Origin: Wyeomyia smithii
Taxonomy: Eukaryota; Arthropoda; Insecta; Diptera; Culicidae
Length of the DNA stretch: 64,000 nucleotides
Reading direction: 5' to 3'
NCBI RefSeq assembly: GCF_029784165.1
Contig: NC_073695.1
Coordinates: forward strand, 247,937,589 to 248,001,588
Shown here: piece after piece, positions 46,980 to 59,359 of the stretch
How the letters are laid out: every line of letters begins with the position of its first letter
Numbering within the stretch: the first letter of the stretch is position 1
Notes under the pieces: generated by a model
What the model saw: only the letters and a program-made list of their open reading frames with translations
Databases searched by the model: none
Told to the model about the DNA's origin: nothing
Position numbers and translations under genes: made by a program

Positions 46980-49045
46980 TATCAATATCATACATATCAA
47001 TTGAAGAAAAATCATTGATTTTATGTTTGATATCCTCATAACATCATGCTGTCAAAATGAACTTGATATTTCTGCTGGTTCAATCTCAGTACAGCCATAC
47101 CCGAATGATCGAGAAAGATAGCAAGAAAAAAATGAGAGTGAGAGTTGACGCTAAGAGAATCATTATAACATCGCAAACTCTTTTGTAATGAACCATGCAG
47201 CGTAGTTGGCTGATTCTGGTGTTGCATCATTTTGGCGTAATGTCAGTAGTATGATATTGACTTTTCGCAGCTCTGATTCACACACACATCATCAACCAAC
47301 AACGATTCTCTTGTTCATAACTTGTGTGCTGAACATGAGGAGTTAATTGACATTTCGAAATTATTTGATTGCCACCCACCGCCAAGAGGCTTCAAACTCG
47401 GAAAAAGTATATACATAAAGACACTATCGTGAACTGTATAAATGGTATAAAATACCAGCAATTAAACATGAAGTTCTTGCTCACGTGGATGAAATAATTA
47501 TGCATTTTCAAGCACCACTCGGTGCATTTGTAGAAGAGACGGTAGAAAGTCAACTTATTCAGAAAGAAAACGATCGAGACTGAATAACTTATATGATGTT
47601 TTCATTCGTGCTATGAATAAACCTGATTCATACATCAGTGTAATTTGAATAGTAAAAAACGCCAGAATATCTTTTGTGTACGCAGACATCGTTAACTGGT
47701 TTTTAGATACTTGAGGACTCTGGTAAAACTGTTCAATAGAGAATATCAACGTCTGCAGTGCAATGAAAGAACTTTATAAAGCTGCGGATGACATGGAAAA
47801 AGATTTTCTCGAGGGTGTAATTGAAAAAATTCTGAAGATGATAGTGAAATTAAAGCAGAATAATTGAGAAAATATAACAATTACTGTACTTCATTGGAAT
47901 TCATTTGAAATAAAAATATATTCATTCTAAACAACCTGCGCTTACCGTATGACGTTCACAAAACAGAATATTCACCAAAAGCACTTTGTATTATCTCGAG
48001 ATAAAACAAAGATCATCGACCTAACAAGACAAAAGCAATATACTTAAAGTACACACTTCCAAACAAACTTCCTCTCCAAAGCGAGCAAACCATGATAAGG
48101 ATGATACTCTAAGTAATGTGTACTCGTGCTTCTCGGAACAAAATCTCATGCCAAATTGAGTTGGCAAATTACTCTCCAAACTCGAATAATCTCGCGTGTT
48201 CTCGGTTCGGTTCGTGTATGGCGCCCTGGTCAGACAGGAGGGAGAATAGCAAATCGAGGAACCGAGAGGGGAACTAAATCGTTTGCAACAATAGCAAACT
48301 GCTTGTGCCCCATTGAGACAGTGCTGCCTACATAATGTCGCTGTTGTTGAATGAAATGAAGTCGTGTGTCTCGAGCGAGTGGTACGATGTCCCTGAATCT
48401 AAGTGGTAATGTGATGCAGTACTTTTTATTTAAAATGCTTTGAAAAAAAAAAACCCAATGAATTTCTTTCCTCAATTTTTCAATTACAGGCTATTCAAAA
48501 TACAGTTTCAGCTAATTTGATACTTTGTTATGAAAAGAAAAGAAAAATGTGAGTCAGAAACTATTGAAATTGTAATTGCTCCGCTAGCTTCAAAACAATT
48601 TCCGTCGATGATAATACAATGTAGTGGACAGAATTATTCAGTTGATTTTATAATTGCTTCAATCGATGACCAATCGATTTTGGTCGCCAGAATTAATTTT
48701 TTTTTTTTCGAAAGATGGTCGGAATTCCTGAGATATTAGATAACACGATTCAGATGCCCAAATAGATGCTATGGGTTTTTTTTAGAATGCGACGATATAA
48801 ATAAGATCAAAGTTATAACAGCAAATAAAATTATGTTTAATCGAAGTTTTACTAAATTGTTTTTTTAGAGGTTCATCTAGCTAATGCTATTATAACTATA
48901 GTGAGCTCATCCCTTGACAACTTTTCTTCAACTCTTGTCATTACCGTACTTGTTGGAAAAACTTTTTCTTTTAAGCCTATCCACTTTGGTTCGTTCAGAA
49001 GAATATCAGGCAAAAAATTACACTGGTCGACAAAATGAAAAAAAC
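46980..49045. other. Unassigned spacer
   Basis: No gene. A GC-richer patch lies at about 48180-48420 with overlapping frames of 69 and 81 codons on opposite strands and no recognisable product. Confidence 0.4.
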
Positions 49046-49051
49046 TGCTTT

Positions 49052-49299
49052 CCAAAAGCTCAAACCGGAAAAAATGAAAGATAATAGCTATTCAACCATT
49101 TCTATGAATTTTGGTACCCCTAGCCACCACCAAAGAGAGTGTCGTATAGTAGCTGCTCGCCGGGTTCGTCGCTTGACGTTATGTTTCTCATTCAAACTCA
49201 TTTAAGTCTCTGAAGAAACAGTAATGGCAAAGGACACCAAAAGTCATAGGAATGGTTGAAAAGCTATAATCTTCTATTTTTTCCGGTTTGAGCTTTTGG
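49052..49299. mobile_element. Fold-back MITE with ~64-bp arms
   Basis: Left arm 49052-49116 and right arm 49236-49299 are inverted copies (CCAAAAGCTCAAACCGGAAA at the outer edge, AACCATT-CTATGA-TTTTGG inward) with a handful of mismatches. The loop is about 120 bp. Target duplication unclear. Confidence 0.75.
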
Positions 49300-49909
49300 A
49301 GTAAACCTGTGTTGACTAATGTTATCTATCTAAAAACTTAAAAAATGTGAGATGCCCGATTTTTTTAAAATCACCTTGTGTTTCTATTGCTCCTTAATTT
49401 TTTTGTCAATGTTTTCGAATACAAGCTGAAAAAGCAATCATACACCACAGACGAATATCCTCTCACACAGGGTTGGGTTAGTTTTTACACAAAATAGCTA
49501 CACTATAATTACAGAGTCCGCTTTGTCAAGTGAATGGTCGTAGGTTCTAATCTTAGTAGAATCAGTTCTAAAATCCTCAAATCTTGACTTATTCAAGTCC
49601 TCAAATATTTGAATTCGTTACTCTTTTATTCGTTAAACCTTTGATCTCCCATTTCTTAAATTTTTCAATTCCAAAATCTTCGAATTTTCAACGGTTGTGA
49701 AACTTTAGTCCTTAGTCTTATAGTCCTTAGACTGTTACATTTTTACAGCCTGAAAGCCTTTGATCCTTAAATATCTAAACATTAAAACTATCAAATTTAA
49801 AAATCTCAAATCCATCAATCATTAAAACTTTCAATCTTTCAACTTTAAAGTTCTTGATTCCTTAAATCCTAAATCGTTGAATTCCAATAATTCCTGAATT
49901 ATTAGTTCA

Positions 49910-50150
49910 TTAAAGGCGGACAGTGTGTGCAGCCGGGAAGACAAAAAGCAAGCAAACTGAAAACATGATACAGATTTGGAAAAATATACCGCATTCAGAC
50001 GGGACTTGGACCCGTAATCTCCTTGCCTCCGGCATGGTGTTTAGACCAATTAAACTACTAGGACGGTGGTACTGTTCCAGAATCTATATTCGTATCACAT
50101 TCCACTGCCAACAGTTCTATTGATCATCCCTATCAACTACACACACTAAA
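49910..50150 (-). mobile_element. tRNA-derived SINE or tRNA pseudogene in the octamer array
   Basis: The minus strand has a D arm GTTTAATTGGTCTAAAC (4-bp stem, 50039-50055), an anticodon-arm-like CCATGCCGGAGGCAAGG (one mismatch, no U33) and a perfect T arm ACGGGTCCAAGTCCCGT (49999-50015). The acceptor stem does not pair, so it is not a working tRNA. The non-array flanks on both sides suggest a SINE of about 240 bp, limits approximate. Confidence 0.6.
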
Positions 50151-50689
50151 TTATTGAATTCGCAAATCATCGAACTCTGTAATCCTCAAATCTTTAATCA
50201 CTTCCTTCAATTCCTTGAATTTCAACGTCTTCAAATCTCTAATTCCTAAATCCTCTAAACCTTGAATCCTCAAAAAACCCTGAATCTCTGAATTCTTGAT
50301 ATCTTTGTTTCATGTATCTTTAGAATACTAAAATGCTCAAATCTTGAATTCCCACATTCTTAATTTAAAATTTCACCAAAAATCTATAATGCGGAAATCT
50401 TCAAGTCCTTTAGTTCTGAAATATTTTCATGCTTTGATCCCTAATTCTTTGAACTTTTCAATTCCTTAAGCTCCAAATTCTAAAAAAACCGCCAATTCTC
50501 AAATTTTCAAAGTTCTAAATCTTCGAATCTTCGGAGCTTTGTTTCCTGGAATTCCCATATTTTTAAGATATAATATTCTGAATTCCTAGTATCTCAAGAT
50601 TAAAAATCAATTAAATCCTTGACTCCTAAAATCCTAACACTGAGATAGTGAGAAATCTTAAAATATTTTAATTTTATCAGGTGTACGTA

Positions 50690-51300
50690 TAGGAAATCGC
50701 CGTTTTTATCTCTTGTGGTAAAAAAGGTCGCATCAGAAACGTCTTCGCATAAACTGAGGCATTTATCAACAACTGCAAATCATCACACTTGTCAAATTAC
50801 AATTGGCTTTTTTTTGTTTTTTTTTTTATGGAAAACTAGCGGTGTAATTCGAAAAAAAAACTGCTGCTGAGACACGTCGAACGATTGTTTAAACTTTTGG
50901 TGAAGACTGCGAATGATTTAAACATTATAAAAATGGCAAGCAATACAATATTCGTGGACGTAGAATTGGGTGTGGAACCACAATAGGAGCTCGCTATTGA
51001 CGACAAATGATGCACTTGAGCCAAGCGTCAAAAAAAAAAATGCCACATTACAAAAAAAAAGTTATGACAAAATGATTCGTTTGCACGACAACGCTTAACC
51101 ACATATTGCCAATGTCGACCTGGCTGATTAATACTTCCGTTTTTAGAAGAGACTAAGAATTGGGCGTATTCGTAGATAGCGTCAAAACAATTTTTCCTGT
51201 ATCTAGCGATGGCCAATATTTTCAAAACTATTTTTTCACAATGAAGCTCCGAATTAGAAAAAAAAATCCATTTGTGCACCAGATACAATACCAATACAAC
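50690..51300. other. Unassigned spacer between array segments
   Basis: A-rich/T-rich runs and two frames of 62 and 88 codons without recognisable product. No repeat ends found. Confidence 0.4.
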
Positions 51301-51514
51301 AAAATGTTAAATTTCCAATGTCGTTGAATCCAAATATTCCCAAATCCTAAAATCTTCCAACTACCAATCACCGAAATACCTAATTCCCCAAATTCTAGAA
51401 GAATAAAAATTTCGAAAATTGTAGAGTCGTAGAATCCAGAAAATCTTGAACCCACATAAATACCACAAGGTATGCAGCCCTAGGGGTTGTATGAAATGGT
51501 GACGTAGGACTAAA

Positions 51515-51911
51515 TGTATATATCGTCGGTTTCGTGCAACACTGACACAACTCAAAAATCATAGTTCCGAGAAAAACGCGTTTCAAAATTTGCGTCGAAA
51601 ATTTATTTTTCGAATTTCAAGAAAACTTTGAAGTTTAAGAATATCATTTCTTATTTAACACTTTTAGGTCTATTGTACACATATTATGAGCACGTTGTCC
51701 AAGTTTAAATGTTATTTTTACTATTTTATGGAGAAATTTCGATTTGTGCAGCAAAGGCACTTCTACCCATAACTCAGGATTTTTTTGGAAATTTGAAACG
51801 AGGTTTCGTGGGATGAAACTTAACTCGATTTCGCATCGTTTGCCATCGAAAACTCAAATATGCAAAATTTTGAGTTGTGCCAGTGTTGCACGAAGCCGAC
51901 GATATTATATG
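51515..51911. mobile_element. ~400-bp inverted-repeat element
   Basis: ATCGTCGGTTTCGTGCAACA (from 51522) and its complement near the right end (to 51905) belong to ~46-bp arms (51515-51560 and 51866-51911) with about four mismatches. A truncated GACGTAGGACTA word lies just outside the left arm. Confidence 0.7.
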
Positions 51912-53372
51912 CGGCGAAAAACTGTTCATAGGCAACTTTACCATACCGTTTATTGTCGTTATTGTAAAACTAACGATGCATGAATATATGAAAATTTTAC
52001 ACTAGTAGTAGTTGCGAAAATTTTCATAACTCTTATCTTCAAACATCTATAGTTCTGAAAAGAACCGATTCCATAATCTTAAGTATGAAATTCGTTGCTC
52101 TCCGCCGTGCCCTCCAGTAGGTGTGACAGCAAAATATCCTGCAGCGTACGACGGTAACTGTTGCTGCCGTATGCAAAATAAAGATAACATGCTCCGCAGT
52201 GCCTGAAAGTTGACTTGTATGCAGCTCTCTACCTCTAACAGCTATACTCCACTCGCTATTGTGTGACAAACTAGACTGGAGGTGAATTTTCTACACGCAG
52301 TCTTTTGTATCGAGTTCAGCCTAGATTTTTGCCATGAGGGCGTGGCCACGCAGTTTCGAGAAAGACAAACGGAACAAAACACTCTGTTGAGTCAAAATAT
52401 GCAGGCAGTGGAATTTATTCCGTCCATGTTATTGTTATCCGTGCTCGGGAAGCAAGCCAATAGCGAGGGAAATGTATGGGAAAGCTTGACCTTGAAACTT
52501 TTCACCTTTTTTTCACCATTAAGCGGTAAAGCAACAATGTTAAACATTATATCAAACAATTTAACTATCACACATTTTAACTATCCACCGACATATAAAT
52601 GACTAAGATGCATTAAGTCGTTCGCTTGCTATAATCGTTTGAAATCTGACGCAACATTTGCCAGTTTCATTTTCAATTTCACAAAATGTAATCTAGTATA
52701 GAAAACAAAGACGTAGTCCTACGTCAAAAAAATATTGTATTGTAGAATCGTAAAATTATAAAGTTCCAGAACCTCAAAATCCCAAAACTTCGAATACCTC
52801 TAATCGCACTGTGGGTTCATTTGAGAGTTTACCTCATCTGTTCCCTTGTTACCAAATTTTTGCCTTTGAGTTTGAAGAAACAAACATTTCCCACTCTTTT
52901 GTATCCAAATCAGCTACTAAACGCAAAGGAGACAATAAGTTTAGAAAGGAATCTTTGCTAGTGATAGCTGAAACACGTATTATGGCGTCAACGACTTGCA
53001 TGCATAAAAAAACTGAGCTTCTAATTTAGAGATAGCGCTCAAAAGTTTCGTCATCTCAAAAAACCTCCGTGCCAAATTTCAGCTCAATCGATTTTTTTGG
53101 ATGCCAAATATCTTAAAAATGCTTGAAACCCTGAGAGCTGGTGTAATCTCAAAAAAAAAAAGAATTTCAAACGTATTTTGCGGCAAATAGGGAAGCCCAA
53201 ATATTTCGATCTCTTCTGTTCTCACACAGCAAACGACAACATGTATCAAACCCTTGACAATCATGCAGTCGACGACGACTCTCAAACATTTACAAAAATG
53301 ACATTTCTAATATTAATTTGCTTCGGAGCACGCGGAACTGATGGCGTCCGGATTTCATTTTTAAATTGAACG
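51912..53372. other. Spacer with a dispersed-repeat end
   Basis: 52625-52730 is the second copy of the 30000-30110 repeat, ending GACGTAGTCCTACGTCAAAA. A short octamer segment follows. Other sequence is unassigned; open frames up to 106 codons (52282-52602) have no recognisable domain. Confidence 0.45.
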
Positions 53373-53380
53373 GTGGTGTA

Positions 53381-53626
53381 CAGGGTCGAATTTAGGTGCT
53401 GGGGGACCCGGACCAGATATTTTTGTGGGGCCATTTTTTTTTTTCAAAACATGTAGAGGTAACAAAATTTAAAATCATGAAATGACTTACCGTTTCACTG
53501 GAAGATGGCGAGCAAAAACAAAAGGTCTTCACTCTGTCTCCACGTCTACCCCAGAATTAGGGGGGTCCCTCGAATCGAAAGGCCCGGGGCATTTGCCCCC
53601 TTCGTTCCCCCTTAAATCCCGACCTG
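53381..53626. mobile_element. hAT-type MITE, 246 bp
   Basis: Perfect 8-bp duplication GTGGTGTA at 53373-53380 and 53627-53634. Ends CAGGGTCGAATTTAGG and, opposite, CAGGTCGGGATTTAAGG (imperfect inverted repeats). CAGG-type ends with 8-bp duplication indicate hAT. Confidence 0.88.
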
Positions 53627-53634
53627 GTGGTGTA

Positions 53635-55528
53635 AAAGCGTACGTTTACTTGCAATTAAAAGTTTAGTTTCTTTCTTTCTTCGCTACTGACAAAGAGAAT
53701 CAAATGATGCCCACAATGCAAATGAGTTGACCAAAAAGGAACAGCGAAAAAGAATTTTTAGCGTAAGCGTTTGGCGTTAAAAATACACTTAATTGAAACT
53801 AATCTCCACAACAAGCCACTTTCGGTCTCGGACATCGTGCTTTCGAGCAACTAAATGTCCAAATGAGCAGAAAACTAATAGAGTGTGTACGCTCGAGTTG
53901 TAGCCATTTAGGTGGTGAATCCGGATCGGCACCTTCTGAAAGATCCGCTAGTGTCAGTATGCGCTAGCTTTTTGTGTTTTTTCACCAATGCAAACCGGAG
54001 CGAACACCAACAGAAACACTTCCGTTTGCTTCCGCTGGTAAATTTTTGGTTAGCTTTTACGACCCTGTCAGGAAGAAAATCGGTGGGGGTGAATGCGTTT
54101 CTTTCCCTTCTCAAAACAGAAAGGTGCTGTGGAAGACTTTGAAAAATCGGACTTGTTTCAGCGGTCGGTTGCTCATGCTTTGCATGAGCTCTCCTAGTTT
54201 TAGTTCGAAACTGTAGTAGCTTTATCCGACAGAAGTGTTTCTTTGGGTTTTTTTATTCAAGCAGTCGAAAGATAATGCCCTGACTTGTTTTATTGTTACT
54301 AAAACGTTACTGATTCGCTGTGAGTTATTTCGGTACTGCCGATAAGAGTATTTTTATGTTTTTTGTTTCGTAAATAACCGCTAAATTTAGTACTGAGCTA
54401 CCAAGTTCATTCGCGGTATTCCACTTCGTAAGCAGCGAAAAGTGAAAATAAATGGCTTTAAATCCTGCAATCGCTACCCGATATCGAGCGGTGAATGTTA
54501 AACACTTTTTTATTCGCGAGCCCGTGAGCCGAAAGAAAAATGTATTCGTTTGCTTTTTTTTCCTCCGGCATTCCGACCGAGAAGCGGTACAAATCGCAGC
54601 CGGCATCCTACTTTTGCACGTTGCAGCGAAAAATTTTACTTTCTCTTTGAGAATCTGGCGTGCTGGAAAGTCGTTTCGGTTGTTTTTTTCTTTCTCTCGC
54701 TCTTCTGCCTTCCCTGTCTTTTTGGGGTGCGATGTTCTGGTGATAAATACTGTTACCACCTGCAGCGCTGGAGAGCTAAAGAGCCAAAAATCCGTGTTAG
54801 GATGCGCATTACGTTGGGACCACCCCCGGTAAAAGTCAACAACGGTGCTTATCGCATCAGCGATTTTATTGCTTCACTTTCCGCATTCGGAATCGTTTTA
54901 TTATACACCAAAGCTACAGAAGGACCTCCTGAATGCAAACATCATTCTATCTATGCTCGGTCCGTCCGTGTCTCGTAAATTGTAAAACATGCACTTGGAA
55001 AAAACCGGTTCACGTGTTATTACTTGTTAGAAAATCACATCCACAGAATGAGTCCCGAGAAACTTAAAAATCGCTGTACGTAGCAACCCGGAACTAGAAG
55101 CAACAATCCCCCTCCTGTGTCTTTCCGCCAGAGGAAAAACTTATCTACCCATCACTATCATAATTTCGCTTTTCAAGAACATCACAATCAATACGCCTAA
55201 TGGGGAGGATGGTGCCGTTGCTGTCGGATAACTGCCGGAGCCATTCCACAGTATCGAGCTCTAGTGGCCTGTCCGCGTCTCGCTTTTCCATCGTGGTACG
55301 CATCATCACGAGTCCGGGGCAACAAAACGAACTGCGAAAAACTTTCCATCGTCGTTCAACGATACGAGCCGGATGATGGCGAACGTGGGCATTCCTTCAA
55401 AGATACCTGCATGCGCTCTCAAGCGATGGCTTCCACGCCGGAATGCTCTTGTATCGTACCGCCCGGATCCGGCGGAGAAGTAGAATATAACTAATAACTA
55501 TACGGTTTTTTCACCTGGCTTCTCGCAG
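53635..55528. other. Unique, GC-richer sequence upstream of a candidate exon
   Basis: The longest stretch of the right half without repeats. Frames of 126, 142 and 144 codons overlap on both strands at 54325-54978 and none has a recognisable domain, so none is called. Its character (mixed CG-containing words, no tandem structure) suggests regulatory or leader sequence of a gene. Confidence 0.4.
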
Positions 55529-55874
55529 CCGCCAGTAGTGGTGGTGATGAAGATGATGATGGCAATGATAATGATGACGGTGTTCAACATCATCATAAGA
55601 ATGTTTCCCCCAAGCCGAGAAGAAACTTCCTTCGGTTCGCATTATTATAGAACAGGTACCGGGTATCGTCAGAACATATAAACACCATCAAGAGATTCAG
55701 ATAATGAGCATGCGAAGATCTAAAGGATTTCACACGTCAACACTAGATCTAACGCCAGAGAACGCACGCGGAAGAGTCTCTCGACGACGGACGAAACGTA
55801 GGCAACGTGAGGAAATTTATTTTGTCCTCGTCGCGTCATCAGCTCAGTCCAAATCCCTGTTTATGACCCATCAG
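55529..55874 (+). other. Candidate internal exon, mostly untranslated, with start codon at its end
   Basis: Upstream a branch-like CTAATAAC (about 55490) and a pyrimidine tract lead to TTCTCGCAG (acceptor AG 55527-55528). The exon runs 346 bases to ATCAG|GTGAGG (donor GT 55875-55876), a good 5' site. An ATG at 55863 reads M-T-H-Q and reaches the donor in phase 0. A GAT/GAC-rich stretch (55545-55600) lies inside. If real it could be the second exon of the gene whose leader ends at 32152. Splice sites are seen; exon use is inference. Confidence 0.35.
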
Positions 55875-56395
55875 GTGAGGTAGAGTGGCAGTCTCAGCAG
55901 CACAGCGGCGTAGAAAATTGTTTGGGCTTTTGTGTGTGTCGTTGCTGCTCTCCTCGGAGATTAGGCTTTTTCATAACTTTGTTAGGCCCGGTTTGTGCCC
56001 GAAATGTGGAATTAGGCAGATACCGTCCGGAACTGAGCGGGTAGGATTAGGGGATCGATGTCATTCCGGCGGATTTCGGTAATGATCGAGGACATTTTGC
56101 GGACCGTTTGAACGATTATTGGTTCGTCATGGTTGGTATGGAAAAGTGTGACTCTCTTCCTTGCAGGTTAGTTAAATTGAAATATTCCAAAATGTTCCTG
56201 CATATTGCGAGTAAGAGGTGTATTTGACAACTATATATTTTTTTTCAATAATAACTGTAATTTGAAGGACATTCAGAAAAAAATTGCACTTGTACAAGTT
56301 ATGCATTTAAATTTCAGTAAAAAATCACTGAGATGAAATACAGGAAACTATTATGATTTCTGTCTTGAAACAGAGCTTTTCTCAAATAATACTCC
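55875..56395. other. Unassigned sequence after the candidate exon
   Basis: Starts with the GTGAGG donor. CTCTCTTCCTTGCAG|GTTAGT at 56152-56172 looks like an acceptor immediately followed by a donor (a zero-length or recursive splice-type site), then AT-rich DNA. Confidence 0.35.
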
Positions 56396-56511
56396 CTTCG
56401 ATAAGTCTTATTCTATATTAAGAAAACTTGAAGTCTAAAATTCTTAAAAATTTAAAATCATGTAACCCCAAAATCCTGAAACTCTCCAATTTCAATTTCT
56501 AAAACAAAACC

Positions 56512-56620
56512 AAAGCAAAGCCATGGTGCTACATTCCGCATTCGCGGAACTCAACCTTCTGTTTATTATACACAGACTTCGCAGCAATTGTTAAGTGTAC
56601 AGGACAATTGCGGGGCTAGC
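56512..56620 (-). mobile_element. SINE fragment, Feilai-like family
   Basis: Contains CAAAGCCATGGTGCTACATT, ATACACAGACTTCGCAGC and GTGTACAGGACAATTGCGGG, ending at GGGGCTAG. The tRNA head is missing (5' truncated). Confidence 0.8.
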
Positions 56621-58384
56621 CTCAAGAGTAATTTTCTGAAAGAGCGTATTGGTTAGGCTGTCTTTAAAGCATTTAAGCTCAGTAACTTATGGTTGTATTG
56701 GAAAATTGGCTGAGAATAAGCTGTGGGGAAGTGAATTATTCAACCAAACTTTTTGCTGTCTGAGAACGAATTGTGTTATATTGATCATACATTTCTATGA
56801 ATTTATGCTTGTTGCTGAAGAACCAGAAATAACTATGTGTATTTTCGAAAAAAAAACTCAAGCTTTCCAAACCTAAATTTGAAATATCTTGAAAACGGTT
56901 CCATTTAGACTTTCAGCCGTCAAGAGCTTTATGATTTAAAATTACGGTCAGGATGATATTGCATCATTAGGATTTGATTATCCTTTGAAATGTTAAGAAT
57001 CAAAAAAAGACTAAAAATCTAGCCTTCAAATTATTTTTTTTTTTTACTTTTCTCAATTCTGAACTTTTCACCGAAAGTTTCACAACAATGTATGAATGAA
57101 AATATATATTTCAAGGGAGAAAATTAGAAATTTATTAGAGAAATTAGAAAAATTTAGCGCTTACTTTCTAACTTTTCTAAACTTAAATTCAAAATAACTT
57201 GAAAACGGATGCATTTAGTGAGTTGATAATCATGAGCTTTTTATTTCTAAATAACTGCTAGTATCACTAAACATCATTCGAACACAATTATTCTTCAAAA
57301 TTTTCCTCTGGAAGGAAATACTCAGTTTATTTAGGCAAATACGTGTGCAAATTTCGTTCAAATTTAAAGTGATCGAATAAATATTTGTGTATTTATTAAT
57401 CATTTGAAACGAAATTACTATGAACACTTAAATCCCCAAGTCTTTAAATCCCTAAACTGCTGAAATCCGTAAACCTTTGTTTCAAGCCCTCGAATCCTTA
57501 CAGGTTGAATGCGCCAAATCCGTGAGTCTGTAATTGATGATGGTCCCACCTTATACCCCTACATCGGTTTGAGCTGGACGATTTATCTATATGAATAATT
57601 TTAAAAACATGCAATGTAACCAGTTGGCAAAATAACGGACTGGTTATTAATTTCAGACATAGTAACACTTCGAATGAATACCAATAATTAAAAAAAAAAT
57701 TGACGGATTTTCAATCCAAGGCTCATCCAGAACCCGAAAAATAGCTGGACTTGATTAGGAATTGAACCTTATGTTTAAGAACGTGCACTAATCAAAATTG
57801 GTTCTAGATAACGATCTAGAACTACTAGAGAGATCCAATGATACTATAGTTCTCGATAACGAGCTCTACAGATCACAAGCAAACTCAAGCCTTTTCAGTT
57901 TTCGCTCCAAACCCTATTTTAAATTGTGAAAACAGATGAATTGTTAAAAAGAAAGTAAAATAATTTAGGAAATGTTACAAGCCAAAAAGCAATTTGTCAA
58001 CCCGATATGCTTTTTGTTTCCATTTCAGGGGTTCAAACCTGATGTACTCATATCGAGATTGTCTTTGTCAGTCTCCGCGCGCGTGACTCAAACATGTGTA
58101 GCCGACTCTTTTTTTTTTTACTCTACTATTTAATATTATATAACTATATTCAAACAAAAAATCCATCATCATCAAGGAACATAATAACTTAATGTAACAA
58201 ATAAATTAAAAAAGAAAATATTTCAATTTTACAATCTTCTTTATAAATTTACAAAAAATCTATGCTGTCTACAAAACAGACTTTATGTGTGAAATACAAT
58301 CGAATTGAAAAAGTTTATTCCCTTGTACAACAGAGAGTTCTGTGATCTTCCGAAAAGGTAATTACCTACAAAACCTTTATTTTT
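56621..58384. other. AT-rich spacer
   Basis: No gene. A short perfect palindrome TTCTAGAT-AACG-ATCTAGAA lies near 57802-57821. Two related blocks with CTTGAAAACGG-GCATTTAG-like words occur at about 56890 and 57190. Confidence 0.4.
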
Positions 58385-59359
58385 TATGTTCTAAAATCTC
58401 TGGACCACTAAATGCCTTAGTTCGTGAATCCTATAATCTTTCAATCCTAAAACTTTACAACCTTAAGGTTTTCTAATCTTCAACTTTTTTAATTCTTAAA
58501 ACCTTAAATCTATGGGTCCTCAATTCTTGAAATACCTAAATTTTCAAATCCTCAAAATTTATTAATTATTAATCTTTAGAATCCTAAAATCCTCGAATAA
58601 TGGGATCCTAAAATCTAGAAATCCTAAAATCCCATTATCTTCAAATCCTAAATTCATTAACATGCCAAATCCTGAAATTCCAAATCAGACATTTTTGAAC
58701 CCATACATTCTCCTACTTTTGAATCCTCAAAGATTTGAATACTATAATATCTGATGCTTTGAGCTTTCAACTTCTAGAAGTCTCAAACTCTGGAATTACT
58801 ATATCCTCAAATGAAAAAATCTTGAATCTTCAACTCCCCAAATTCTACTATGCTAGAATCCATTCGTAAACTTTTCAACCCTCAGAACTTTGAGTTGTTA
58901 ATCCTTAAGTTTCAAAATTCCCCTATTTTTTTTATTCCGTTCTATCGGTATACTAATCGACTAAATAGACGATTTGAAAATTAAAACCAATAAGAACAAG
59001 CCGCGTGAAAACGACTATTTTGGGAAACGGGGTGAATTCCAAGCTCCACGTAAAAAACCTGTAATTTCCGAAATTCTAGTAGAAAAAACGAACCAAAAAC
59101 CGCACCGCGAAAAAACTTTGGTCTGCTTAAATCGTTGAGTCGCATAACCATAAATTCTTGAATTTTTTAACTCAAAATAACTTTATTTTCAAAATCATGT
59201 TATTCTCAAATTTCAAAATATTGTCACCTTACATACTTGGAATCCCAAAATTCAATAATTTCAGACTCCTAAAATTCTGCATGTTAAAACTGAAAAATCC
59301 CAAGTTCTTCGAATTATAAATCCCTCAAATTACGATTTTTTGTCTCCTAAGCTTCTTAA

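Noticed and set aside
49999..50070. Functional tRNA gene
   Set aside because: T and D arms are good but the acceptor stem does not pair and U33 is missing, so SINE head or pseudogene.
52282..52602. 106-codon plus-strand frame
   Set aside because: No recognisable domain, no splice or promoter support, typical of chance frames in this spacer.
54325..54978. Three overlapping frames of 126-144 codons on both strands
   Set aside because: They overlap on opposite strands, lack any recognisable domain or signal peptide with a body, and have hydrophobic runs from T-rich DNA. Kept only as unique sequence.
55675..55700. TATAAA followed by TCAGATA as a core promoter
   Set aside because: Spacing (about 22 bases) is too short for a standard TATA-initiator pair and the site lies inside the candidate exon.
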